Shown: positions 54,701 to 63,107, counted from the first letter of the stretch. The stretch is DNA of 64,000 bases from Pyrococcus kukulkanii (GCF_041647995.1 NZ_JARRIB010000005.1:62001-126000), one strand, 5' to 3'. Notes: generated by a model from the letters alone, not told the origin. Numbers and translations are program-made.

Positions 54701-55683
54701 GAAAACTCGACCTCCTTCATTTTATCTCCGAGGTACCTCTTGATGTCCATATTCCTCAGATTCTCCCTGTGCTCCTCGATTTTTTCAAACAGCGTCTTCA
54801 CGCGTTCAAGCATTCCTCCTGAACCGAAGACGTCTTTTCCGAGGGGGACGATGTATCTGGTGCTGATGAGCTTTGGAATGAACTCGCTGGGCCTCCCATA
54901 ACCAGCGTCCGCTATTATCTGCTCCAGCTCACTTCTTGAGATCACTTGCCTGTAGCTAAATTCATCAATTAACCTCCTCAGAATATCCCCGTAGCCCAGG
55001 TTTAGGGGAGGCAGATCGTACCAACGATTCAGTATTACATCCGCAGATCTCATGAAGTCTTCCCTTTTCCTGGGGAGCTTCTCTAGCCACTCTGGTTCCA
55101 GCCTCATCGAATTCTGAAAGACGTAATAGTATCTGGCTGGAATCATCGTGTAATCACCGGCTATCATCAACGCTAAATTTAGTTGGTTCGAGCCTCCGAT
55201 CAAGTTAACCCATACCTCTTTCCTCTCAAACCCAAGGAGTAGAGCTCCAGCAGTATCTAAGGCATTCTCAAAGTCCTGATAGTCAACGGTAACTAAATAT
55301 AGGTACTTAGGGGGACTTATACCATCGAGTCCCTGCCTCTCCAGGATGCCGTTTAGGTGCGAGAGAAGCTTGCATATGTACTTCACGATAGGCTTTTCAA
55401 TCGGCTCCTTACCATTAGACTGCATCTTGAACCAGCGAGATTCGTACCTAAGGGGTAGCCCACCTTGTATAGCTTCCTTAGAGTCCAGAACTATTATAGC
55501 CTCAGGCTCACCCTTGTGCTTCTCATAGCTTCCCTTTCTGGGGGCCTCTCCGGAGAGCTCAAAGAACTTTCTTGCCTCCTCATGTCCAAACCTTGCCGCC
55601 GCCTGGAGGATGTACACACACGTAAGGGGCATTGTTAGGGCTCCTGGGCTAAGACCCAGGCCAGAAACATGATACACGCCCAT
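54694..55683 (-). CDS. CARF-like CRISPR accessory protein with C-terminal winged helix
   Basis: A 329-residue protein. The first 195 residues look like a CARF fold: LGLSPGALT (9-17) is the first-strand loop and VNLIGGSNQLNLAL (159-172) is the second, Gly-rich ligand loop. Its LGLSP start recalls NE0113/Csx14-like CARF proteins. Residues about 238-287 read as a winged helix (helix SRSELEQIIADAG, recognition helix SEFIPKLIS, wing RYIVPLGKDVFG). No R-x4-6-H motif of HEPN ribonucleases, no PD-(D/E)XK signature and no transmembrane helix are visible, so this is not ordinary Csx1/Csm6. A cA4-responsive regulator is the best guess. The ATG overlaps the cmr3 stop (TAATG), so it is made with the complex. 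Confidence 0.75.
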   Translation of the reverse strand: MGVYHVSGLGLSPGALTMPLTCVYILQAAARFGHEEARKFFELSGEAPRKGSYEKHKGEPEAIIVLDSKEAIQGGLPLRYESRWFKMQSNGKEPIEKPIVKYICKLLSHLNGILERQGLDGISPPKYLYLVTVDYQDFENALDTAGALLLGFERKEVWVNLIGGSNQLNLALMIAGDYTMIPARYYYVFQNSMRLEPEWLEKLPRKREDFMRSADVILNRWYDLPPLNLGYGDILRRLIDEFSYRQVISRSELEQIIADAGYGRPSEFIPKLISTRYIVPLGKDVFGSGGMLERVKTLFEKIEEHRENLRNMDIKRYLGDKMKEVEFSC

Positions 55684-56684
55684 TAACCCATCACCCCAGG
55701 AAGAACTAGTCCGTAACCAAACTCCTTCATTAAGCCCGCCTTCAGGGGCTCCCCAATCTCCACGGGCCCATCAGCCTCAACCCAGACCACGGTTCCAGCT
55801 GGATACGCGTAGAGAGTCTCCTTGGGCATTTTAGCCTTCATGTCCCAGCCAGTTACGGCAATTTTCCTTCCCGTAAATACCTTTAGAATTCTTCCCTCGA
55901 TTTTTAATTCATTTAAAACTCCCTCAATTCCGCCTCTAGGTATTAGGGGCGTCGCAAAGTACAGACGGATAAGAGAACTCTTCTCATCATTCAGCCTTAC
56001 TGGAAACTCATCTCCATTGAACCTGTACGTGGCAAACTTAGACTCACCTCCCAGCCTAAGCATGCCTTTCTCCCCGATGATCTCCTTAACTTTGTCTTCA
56101 CCCCTTTCAAAGTACACTTTGAGCGAAACTCCCTCCCTGACCCTCAAGTTTACAGTACGGTACAGCAGGCCCTCCACCACGACCCTCCTGTCCCTATCGA
56201 TGCCAATCCCTATCCGCTCCTCCAATACGTATACATCTCCTGAAGGCACAGGAGTGAATGGGCCACCCTTTCCAGTTAAATAGTTGTTAAGATCATCCAA
56301 TGTAAGAAAGCCTCCAGCGGGCTTAAATCTGAGGGTTTCATTACCTTCACTTCCCGCAACTACTATAACTCTCCCAAAAACTTCCCTGGGCTTGAGGGGA
56401 TAAACTACGCCGTTATCAATAGCTACAAGATCTTTGGGAAGGGGAAATAGCGGTTTACCGCCTTTAGCGAAGAAAACACCGAGAATCGAGAAACCAGGCT
56501 TCCACCGCTTTAAATCACTGTTGTAGTTTATTAAGTCCACTCCTCCTTTTAGGTAGAGGTTTGCCATTATTGCCCCCGCTATCGTGTGAGGTAGTGGTTC
56601 CCTAGTCACGGCAACATGGTACTCGCCGGCGGAGAACTCCCTGCTTTCCCTAAACATTAGAACGTCATTTGGGAGGATCTCCAT
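55683..56684 (-). CDS. cmr3: Type III-B CRISPR subunit Cmr3
   Basis: A 333-residue RAMP protein that binds the crRNA 5 prime tag together with Cmr2. N-terminal PNDVLMFRESREFSAGE and LPHTIAGAI are standard Cmr3 motifs, and GYGLVLPG is the last loop. ATG at 56684 overlaps the cmr2 stop by one base (TAATG); ATG 56690 is also possible. The larger frame to 56741 has no family support. Confidence 0.92.
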   Translation of the reverse strand: MEILPNDVLMFRESREFSAGEYHVAVTREPLPHTIAGAIMANLYLKGGVDLINYNSDLKRWKPGFSILGVFFAKGGKPLFPLPKDLVAIDNGVVYPLKPREVFGRVIVVAGSEGNETLRFKPAGGFLTLDDLNNYLTGKGGPFTPVPSGDVYVLEERIGIGIDRDRRVVVEGLLYRTVNLRVREGVSLKVYFERGEDKVKEIIGEKGMLRLGGESKFATYRFNGDEFPVRLNDEKSSLIRLYFATPLIPRGGIEGVLNELKIEGRILKVFTGRKIAVTGWDMKAKMPKETLYAYPAGTVVWVEADGPVEIGEPLKAGLMKEFGYGLVLPGVMG

Positions 56685-59560
56685 TACCATAGGGCCCACC
56701 CCGCCTCCAAGAGAATCTTGAGGAGAACCGAAGCTCCCCAAACCTGCTTCTTGAGAACAAGTCCAGTTATCATCTTGGCCCGTTCTTCACCAAATTTCTG
56801 GATCAATTTGTTCTGCAACTCGATGAACCATGAATTTTTAATATCATGTCCATGCCATACGGCTTCTGCTACCTGTTTTATTTTCTCAAAGGAATCGTTG
56901 TTGGGGTTCTCAGGGTCATCCACTATAACCTCAGCCACGAGATCGTTAACTACCCCTACATTTACCCCAGGAACATCCCCATCTGAAACTTTCACCCTTA
57001 TGTTCCTCACGACCCACAGGAACTCAGCAAACCTATCAACTAAGGCTTCTTTTTCATTCTCCCCATAACTTGAATGCCTCGACAGTTCGTATTTGACTAA
57101 ATTCAGAACCGCCAGGGGATCGTTCGGCCATAGCTTAGTATCCAGCTCATAAAGCAACTTCCTGCTTATCTTGCCACTTCTCATCTCTCTAAGGAAATTC
57201 CTCAGGTGTTCCCCAGAGAAGACGCTCCAGTTTGCTACAACCCAATAGTAAGTACCGCTGTGCTTCCTGTATCCTATTGCAACCGCGTTTCTACCGCTTT
57301 CCTTTGCAAAATGCTCAAGCTCTGCAACCCTTCTCACCGCTATATAGAGGGGCTCCTTATAGTAGGTTATCAAAATCCCAGCGCTCATGCTCCTAGTGCT
57401 TCCTTGGAGGTACTCAAATCCATTCCAGTCCTCACGGAACTTCTTCTGGATTTCATAAGCTAGTGAGAACACCGTATCCGTCGGAGCGACGGCAAAGACA
57501 TCATCGCCACCAGCATACAGCAGCTCAGCACCATAATCCTTTGACATCTTCGGAACGTGATTCACCGCAAAGTTGCTGAGGGAGCGGGTTATTGCCACGT
57601 GAACGGTTGGCGTTGAGGGCCTCCTAACACCCAACCTGTTACCATTAATCATGTACTCGCCAACGTCTTTAACGCTCTTTGTACCGCTCAGGAGTTTGCC
57701 CATGTTGTCTCCATCCATCTTAAGCAGGGAATGGTACTTAGGGGGCTCACCCACCAGATCTTCAAGCTTAGACACCTCAGCATTCATGCCCTCAAGGTTA
57801 ATTCCAGATGGCAACGAGTACCTGTGAACGCCAAAGACCTTCGCAACAGCATCTTCACTCCTTAAGTTATCCTTGTATAAAACCTCACAGTCCGGCTCAA
57901 GCCCCTGGAACAGGGGCCTTAAGTAGCCTGCAAGCTGACCAAGGATGCCTTCGAACTCTTGTTTCCTACTTCCACCAAACTTCGGAGGCTTCACTCCTCC
58001 CCTCCACTCGCTTCTAGCGCCCGTGTAAAAGAGCTGGTGGAGGAAAATGTCATACCACGTTACAGGCCTAACCTTTGATCCAGAGTCATCTACCACGAAC
58101 AGCCCGTCTTTATTGAACCGGTCTAGAGATTCCTTTGTAATTCTTCTCATCGCAACTTCACTGACAGACATAAAGCCCTTTGGCCCCTGCTGGCCGCTCC
58201 GCTTCATTACTCCCTCAGAGATACCTTCTGCGGTTTGTTTAACCCACGAGTAATCCACCTTCCAGAGGGAGTAGAACCTCGGATAAAACCTCTTAACGAG
58301 ACATAGGGGGCATAGCCTCTCGTTTTCTTTGAGGTCATATATTCTCCTGGCCCTGAGCTTATTTCGCAGAGTATTCCAGTTGTGTTTGACTTTATCTCTA
58401 TCTCTGCCCCCCACCGCCAAGTTCTCTCCACAGAGCGTGCACTTAAAGCCCTTAGGCTGCTCAGGCGGGAAGTGCTCTGCGGACTTAAAATCAGTCAGCT
58501 GATCGAGAACTGCAAAAACCTCAGAGTAGTAGTGAACGTCATCCTTTTCCTCAATAATGCTCAGGTACTTCCTTAGGGCACTTTCAATGCCGAGAGTCTT
58601 AGAAAGCGGAAACGCTTCAACCGTTATTGAGAAGTAATTGTGAACGATTTCATTATAAACTGGATCATCCTCGAAAATGTTGCCAAGGCCATAAAAGCTC
58701 CAAGCTGCCTGGAACAACTTCTCAAGGAACCCCTTAATCTCGCACCTGATGTCTTCTTCTAGTCCCTTTACATCGACAGTTCCCGGGACTATTGCAAGGA
58801 CTTTGTTGGGCATGTTAGCTATGTCCAGCTTGTCCCTCTGTTTATCTTTCAGTATCTTAAGCTCATGCTCAAAGAACGGCTGGCCTCTAAGGTGGGGAAC
58901 TATAATGGCATTTGGGCCAAACTTCCTCCAGAGCCTGGATATAGCTAGGTACGTGAGGAAGCTTAGTATGTGACTGCCCGCCCACAGATCCCTCTCGGTT
59001 CTCGCGTTGCCTATGAATCCCTGAACGGGGGAGAGTTTAAACCTTACCAGGGTTACTTCCCCATTTCCAGCCTTTAGCTGGGCGTAGATGTCAAGTCTGC
59101 TGAGCCAGTCATGATCTGGAACAAAGGGGTCTGCCGGGAGATTAACTATTTCTTCTGCAATTTCGGGATTTAGGTTTAACTGCTTCAGTTCCTTCTCGTA
59201 GGCATCTTTAAGCATCTTGGGCAGATTATTCCACAACTTCGCGAACTCCTCCATGGAACCAGCGTTTTTCAGCTTATTGGCAACATCCTCTTCAGCTTTC
59301 CTAAGTGCATTCAAAAATTCCTCTTTTTCCTTTTGTGAGGAGTTTCTCCAGAACTTAGATAGGTGAACTAATTCCTTCTCTTTGGCACTTATTGGGTGCT
59401 TGAGAACGAACTTAGTTAAAGTGCGAGAATCCTTAGGGGAATAGCTCGAAAGCTTCTTCCACTCCTCCGGCAGGTCATTGAGGCCCAATAGAGAGCCAAG
59501 GATCCTTGAAGGAGCAACTTCTAGGAATGCATCTGAATAAACTTCCCAAGGTCTTCCCAT
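56684..59560 (-). CDS. cmr2: Type III-B Cas10 subunit Cmr2 with active-type GGDD, HD motif not seen
   Basis: A 958-residue large subunit. The second Palm domain has YAGGDDVF (GGDD at residues 684-687), so synthesis of cyclic oligoadenylates from ATP is expected. Zinc-binding CxxC pairs lie near 374-377 and 415-418. LSPVQGFIGNARTERDLWAGSHIL near residue 190 is the first Palm motif. The N-terminus begins MGRPWEVYSDAFLEV and does not contain the HDPP motif of the HD nuclease that usually opens Cmr2; the cmr1 stop two bases upstream leaves no room for a longer start. DNA cutting by an HD site is thus unlikely. C-terminal helical D4 follows. Confidence 0.92.
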   Translation of the reverse strand: MGRPWEVYSDAFLEVAPSRILGSLLGLNDLPEEWKKLSSYSPKDSRTLTKFVLKHPISAKEKELVHLSKFWRNSSQKEKEEFLNALRKAEEDVANKLKNAGSMEEFAKLWNNLPKMLKDAYEKELKQLNLNPEIAEEIVNLPADPFVPDHDWLSRLDIYAQLKAGNGEVTLVRFKLSPVQGFIGNARTERDLWAGSHILSFLTYLAISRLWRKFGPNAIIVPHLRGQPFFEHELKILKDKQRDKLDIANMPNKVLAIVPGTVDVKGLEEDIRCEIKGFLEKLFQAAWSFYGLGNIFEDDPVYNEIVHNYFSITVEAFPLSKTLGIESALRKYLSIIEEKDDVHYYSEVFAVLDQLTDFKSAEHFPPEQPKGFKCTLCGENLAVGGRDRDKVKHNWNTLRNKLRARRIYDLKENERLCPLCLVKRFYPRFYSLWKVDYSWVKQTAEGISEGVMKRSGQQGPKGFMSVSEVAMRRITKESLDRFNKDGLFVVDDSGSKVRPVTWYDIFLHQLFYTGARSEWRGGVKPPKFGGSRKQEFEGILGQLAGYLRPLFQGLEPDCEVLYKDNLRSEDAVAKVFGVHRYSLPSGINLEGMNAEVSKLEDLVGEPPKYHSLLKMDGDNMGKLLSGTKSVKDVGEYMINGNRLGVRRPSTPTVHVAITRSLSNFAVNHVPKMSKDYGAELLYAGGDDVFAVAPTDTVFSLAYEIQKKFREDWNGFEYLQGSTRSMSAGILITYYKEPLYIAVRRVAELEHFAKESGRNAVAIGYRKHSGTYYWVVANWSVFSGEHLRNFLREMRSGKISRKLLYELDTKLWPNDPLAVLNLVKYELSRHSSYGENEKEALVDRFAEFLWVVRNIRVKVSDGDVPGVNVGVVNDLVAEVIVDDPENPNNDSFEKIKQVAEAVWHGHDIKNSWFIELQNKLIQKFGEERAKMITGLVLKKQVWGASVLLKILLEAGWALW

Positions 59561-59561
59561 A

Positions 59562-60866
59562 TTAAACCCTCCCAGGCCAGACCTTATATCCAGCTAAACC
59601 TTTATCACCAATGAACTTCTCCCTATAGAAATTAACAACAGCCTCGTTATCTTCGGTTCTATGAGAAATCGGATTCTCAAGAGTTATTAGTCCAACTCTA
59701 TCCCTCTGCCTATCAATTTTCTTCCTAAAGCAGAACCTTCCTTGATATTCTGGATACAGCTGATAAGCAAAGACAGTTACCACTGGGTATACTGCGTCTC
59801 CAAACTGAGACAGAGATAACCAATAACCAGAAGCCCTTCTTCTTATAAGCCGATCACTTCTCTTGGGGCAATTACTGAGGGCTCCTCTCACGCCCTCAAC
59901 GGTAACTTTATAGTTTGCATAGATAAGAGGCAACCCCAGGTAATATCTTTTTTCCTTGCTTGAGGAGCCTCTTGTACCCCTATTAAGATCATGGGATAGA
60001 TTATAATCAGCAAACTTGAATCTGAAACCACCCACAAATTTTCTACCTACCTTCCTGCCAAGATACCATCTCCCAAAATTATCTAAGGCCCCTATCCAAT
60101 CTGTTGGACATTCATTGTCAAGCACAAAGATAGCAGCATACTTAGGGTGAAGTATAGGATATTTAGGATACCCTTCAATGGGCGTACGAGATAATTCATC
60201 TCCAAGCCCCGCGAGTGCCTGCTCACTAAATTCCAATATCGTATCAATAATATCTCTTAGCTCATCAGGAGTCTCAACAACGTAAGAGTTGCAATCATCA
60301 AAACTGCAATCTCCCGAAACTTTCGAGATCTTTAGGCTACCAGCCCCTCTTCTTGCCCTGAGGCCAAAACCACCAAGGTGTATTGCTAATAGTAGAGAGG
60401 CCTCTGCAAGTCCCAACGCTCGTCTATCTGGTGATCTAAGAATAACTCGGAATTTTGATTGTGGCGGGAAGAAACTTGATTTACTTTTAATTTTTATCGT
60501 ATTAGATTCCCTGTCTTTCTTTTTGTCGAGCATCGAAAAGAAGAAGTAGTCTACGTACTCAGACCATGCGATGGCACTTTTCCAGCTATTAGAAGTTTTA
60601 TCAATATAACTATTCGGACGACCAGATGCTGAAGCTACTACAGTGACGAGGCTTTTCCTTCCCTCACTTTCAGCACACCCAAAAATTCTGCACTCAGCTC
60701 TCTTCAGCCCAGGGATGTTATCTCCAAAGTAATTTCCAGCCAAGGCTCTGAACCACCATCTCATTACTCCCTTCACGCTGGTAGCTCGAAATTCTGCCGT
60801 GCTCTGATCGGCACCGTGCATGAAAAGGGGAGTAATATTCTCCAATTCAAACGTAACCTCGTACAT
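59562..60866 (-). CDS. cmr1: Type III-B CRISPR subunit Cmr1
   Basis: A 434-residue double-RAMP protein that caps the complex with Cmr6 and helps to bind target RNA. FELENITPLFMHGAD and RATSVKGVMRWWFRALAG are family signatures; GGFGLRARRGAGSL is the Gly-rich loop of the first RAMP half. First gene of the cmr operon. Length is normal for archaeal Cmr1. Confidence 0.94.
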   Translation of the reverse strand: MYEVTFELENITPLFMHGADQSTAEFRATSVKGVMRWWFRALAGNYFGDNIPGLKRAECRIFGCAESEGRKSLVTVVASASGRPNSYIDKTSNSWKSAIAWSEYVDYFFFSMLDKKKDRESNTIKIKSKSSFFPPQSKFRVILRSPDRRALGLAEASLLLAIHLGGFGLRARRGAGSLKISKVSGDCSFDDCNSYVVETPDELRDIIDTILEFSEQALAGLGDELSRTPIEGYPKYPILHPKYAAIFVLDNECPTDWIGALDNFGRWYLGRKVGRKFVGGFRFKFADYNLSHDLNRGTRGSSSKEKRYYLGLPLIYANYKVTVEGVRGALSNCPKRSDRLIRRRASGYWLSLSQFGDAVYPVVTVFAYQLYPEYQGRFCFRKKIDRQRDRVGLITLENPISHRTEDNEAVVNFYREKFIGDKGLAGYKVWPGRV

Positions 60867-61049
60867 TAACCATCCCCCATAAATTTGAGGGTATGGATAA
60901 CAGGAAAGAGTGTCTATTAATACTGCGGGTTAAAGTATTAAAAATTTTTCTGCAAAAGGGTTAAAATTATTTGAATATTTAGAGACATTTAATAGCATGC
61001 CAAATCCTAAAAGAAAACCGCTATAAGTAGCAACATCGAGCATGCAAGC
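60867..61049. promoter_or_regulatory. Divergent promoter region of the cmr operon and an ATP-PPase gene
   Basis: On the minus strand AGAAAAATTTTTAATAC (60936-60952) is a candidate BRE/TATA for cmr1. On the + strand AAACCGCTATAAGTAG (61015-61030) puts a TATA box about 25 nt before the ATG at 61050, so that transcript should be nearly leaderless. No CRISPR repeat, no tRNA fragment and no palindrome were seen. Confidence 0.45.
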
Positions 61050-61685
61050 ATGAAGGCGATAGCCCTGTTCTCAGGAGGAAAGGACGGCCTCTATGCTATC
61101 TATCTAGCACAAAAGCTTGGATATGACGTTATTTACCTGCTGGTATTGAAGACGACCATTGGACTATCTCCCCATTATGAGAACTTACACTCGCTGAGGA
61201 GGCTAGCCAATTCAATGGGGAAAGCTATGCTAACATTCGACATGAGCCAAGGGACGGAAAAGCTCATCGAGAACCTTAAGGCCCTCTCTGTGGAGGCGAT
61301 AATAGCAGGAGACGTGAAGATAGAGGATCACTACAGGTGGCTTGAGGGAATAGCAAGGGAGGCTGGGCTAAAGCTAGTGGAGCCACTTTTTGGAATGGAC
61401 ACCCATGAGCTGGCCAAGGAAATCCTGAAAGAGGGATTTGAATACTCGATAATAGCCGTGGATAAGAGAAAACTCCCAAGGGAGCTCCTGGGGTACACAT
61501 TCAGAAGTGAAAGAGATCTCGAAGAGTTCCTAGCCAAGAACCCAGGAATAGATCCGCTAGGAGAGTACGGGGAGTTCCATACGGTGGTTACTAAGTCTCC
61601 ACTATACACGAGGAGCTTCGAGCTGAAGCCAATAAGCATCGAGGAAGATGAGAGATACTATTGGCTGAGGTTTGACGTGATTTAG
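61050..61685 (+). CDS. ATP-PPase of the Dph6/MJ0570 family (diphthine-ammonia ligase-like)
   Basis: A 211-residue protein of the adenine nucleotide alpha-hydrolase fold. SGGKDGLYA at residues 8-16 is the PP-loop; IIAGDVKIEDHYRWLE is a variant of the AGDI...R..E motif; PLFGMDTHELAKEIL and DPLGEYGEFHT follow as in the family, whose eukaryotic member amidates diphthine in elongation factor 2. An equivalent role in archaea is likely but not demonstrated for every paralogue. It ends 55 nt before the fourth ATPase. Confidence 0.87.
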   Translation: MKAIALFSGGKDGLYAIYLAQKLGYDVIYLLVLKTTIGLSPHYENLHSLRRLANSMGKAMLTFDMSQGTEKLIENLKALSVEAIIAGDVKIEDHYRWLEGIAREAGLKLVEPLFGMDTHELAKEILKEGFEYSIIAVDKRKLPRELLGYTFRSERDLEEFLAKNPGIDPLGEYGEFHTVVTKSPLYTRSFELKPISIEEDERYYWLRFDVI

Positions 61686-61693
61686 CTTTCACC

Positions 61694-61740
61694 AAATTTA
61701 TTTAAGTAATGGCACCGTTACTAAGTAACGGGGGCATTAC
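61694..61740 (+). promoter_or_regulatory. Promoter with 35-nt palindrome abutting the ATPase start
   Basis: AAATTTATTTAAG (61694-61706) is a TATA box. From 61706 to 61740, up to the base before the ATG at 61741, runs an inverted repeat with 17-base arms around A61723; 15 of 17 pairs match. Its centre is CCGTTACT-A-AGTAACGG (61715-61731). It covers the expected transcription start near 61727 and the ribosome site, so a bound protein or an RNA hairpin would block expression. Confidence 0.7.
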
Positions 61741-62811
61741 ATGTTATTTGATCCAAGACCGAAGACAAGAAGAGAGGAGCTGTTTGACAGAGAGGAGGAG
61801 CTGGAAGAGTTAATTGAAGCAACTAAAAAGTATCCCCTAACTCTGCTTTTAGGGATCAGGAGAATTGGAAAATCGTCGATCCTCAGAGTTGCCTTAAACG
61901 AACTAAATGGCATTTACATAGATGTAAGAGAACTATACTTTGAATCTGGAGGCTGGATAAGCAGCAGTTCATTAAAAAAGGCCATAGAGAGGAGTTTAAA
62001 TGCAACAAAGCCCAAATGGAGAAAAGAGTTGGCAGAGATTCTTAAAAGGATAGAAGGGGTTAAAGTATCGGGGCTTGAGATAAAGCTGAGCAGAGAATCA
62101 TCCCTTACTGACGTACTTCTAGGCCTTAATGAAATAGGGGCAGTAATTGCAATAGATGAAGCCCAATACTTAAGGTTTTATGGAGCAAGAGGCGGTAAAG
62201 AGTTTCTAGCGTTAGTTGCATACGCCTACGACAACCTTGAGAACCTCTCCTTCATATTCTCAGGCTCGGAAGTAGGCCTGCTTCACGACTTCCTGAGAAT
62301 AGACGACTATACCTCTCCACTTTACGGAAGGGCTTACGAAGAGGTCACAGTTGAGCCTTTCTCGAGGGATCTGTCCAAGGAGTTCTTGAAGAGTGGATTT
62401 GAGGAAGCAGAAGTGAGGATTAGTGAAGGGGAAATAGAAAAGGCAGTTGAATTCCTTGATGGAATCCCCGGCTGGCTCGTTGAATTCGGCTATAGCTACA
62501 TTCACACTAAAAACTTCAAGGAGGCTATGGAGAAAGTGCTAAGAAAAGCCGAGGCAATGATCCTGGGGGAGATAAAAGAGCTAGAAAAGAAAAGCCCAAG
62601 ATACTCCTTAATCCTTAAGGCAATATCCCTAGGCCTAGACAGGTGGGAACTAATAAAGGAATACATCGAGGTTAGGGCTGGAGAAGTTCCAAACTCACGA
62701 CTTGCCAGCCTTCTTAGGAATCTCGAGAAGATGGGATGGGTAAAAAAGGAAGAAGGAAGATACAGGATAATTGATCCAGTTGTGAGGGAGGTTATTTCCA
62801 AAGCTCTATAG
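61741..62811 (+). CDS. Archaeal ATPase with C-terminal winged helix, no nuclease domain
   Basis: A 356-residue ATPase_2-type protein. Walker A is GIRRIGKS at residues 38-45; Walker B is VIAIDEAQYL near 136-145; sensor FSGSEVGLLHD near 176-186 and SPLYGRAYEEV follow. The winged helix near 290-350 (VPNSRLASLLRNLEKMGWVKKEEGRYRIIDP) ends the protein, in a layout like ORC/Cdc6-related archaeal ATPases. Unlike the three others in this window it has no PDDEXK-like end. Function unknown. The large palindrome immediately before the start suggests self-regulation. Confidence 0.87.
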   Translation: MLFDPRPKTRREELFDREEELEELIEATKKYPLTLLLGIRRIGKSSILRVALNELNGIYIDVRELYFESGGWISSSSLKKAIERSLNATKPKWRKELAEILKRIEGVKVSGLEIKLSRESSLTDVLLGLNEIGAVIAIDEAQYLRFYGARGGKEFLALVAYAYDNLENLSFIFSGSEVGLLHDFLRIDDYTSPLYGRAYEEVTVEPFSRDLSKEFLKSGFEEAEVRISEGEIEKAVEFLDGIPGWLVEFGYSYIHTKNFKEAMEKVLRKAEAMILGEIKELEKKSPRYSLILKAISLGLDRWELIKEYIEVRAGEVPNSRLASLLRNLEKMGWVKKEEGRYRIIDPVVREVISKAL

Positions 62812-62929
62812 TTAGGGTTCCTCGCTGCAGCCCGTTCACCAGCACTTCGCCGTACTACCCTTGACGGAAATCCAAGCCCATCTAATGACCAAACTAAATA
62901 TAATATAGAGACTAAGGTAGTACCCATTC
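62812..62929. other. Intergenic stretch with G+C-rich 77-nt segment
   Basis: By my count 44 of 77 bases at 62813-62889 are G or C (57 percent), above the surrounding A+T-rich DNA, and it lies between two convergent genes where a promoter is not needed. One small hairpin (AGTAC-GGCGAA-GTGCT, minus strand) can be drawn. No C/D boxes, no H/ACA end and no tRNA shape were found. It could be a noncoding RNA or a gene remnant; nothing firm. Confidence 0.25.
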
Positions 62930-63106
62930 TCATCTCCAGCCCTTAAGCCTCTCATGCCATCTTAAGGCTAGAAACAGGATTATGAAGAATACCACGATGT
63001 AGTAGGCTAGAAAGTAGGGAAGGTAGCCTAAGACGCTTAAGGTGTACACAACGGTAAGGATCAAAACCAAAACGAGGAGCAGTCTGTAAACCTTCTTTCT
63101 CTCCAT
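62930..63106 (-). CDS. Small membrane protein, 58 residues
   Basis: A frame of 58 codons starting with ATG at 63104-63106 and ending at TGA 62930-62932. It begins MERKKVYRLLLVLVLILTVV, has a first transmembrane helix (about 7-26), a short LGYLPYFL turn, a second helix (about 34-48) and a basic tail RWHERLKGWR. GGAGGTGGTGAG ahead of the ATG is one of the best ribosome sites of the window and overlaps the stop of the transporter gene at 63108. Probably an accessory of the transporter; no family recognised. Confidence 0.75.
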   Translation of the reverse strand: MERKKVYRLLLVLVLILTVVYTLSVLGYLPYFLAYYIVVFFIILFLALRWHERLKGWR

Positions 63107-63107
63107 C

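Noticed and set aside
60867-61049. CRISPR leader or repeat upstream of cmr1
   Set aside because: No repeated 28-31-nt unit is present; only ordinary promoter-like sequence.
62502-62933. A 143-codon minus frame running from the ATPase end into the G+C-rich gap
   Set aside because: Most of it is antisense to the ATPase and the rest has no recognisable protein pattern.
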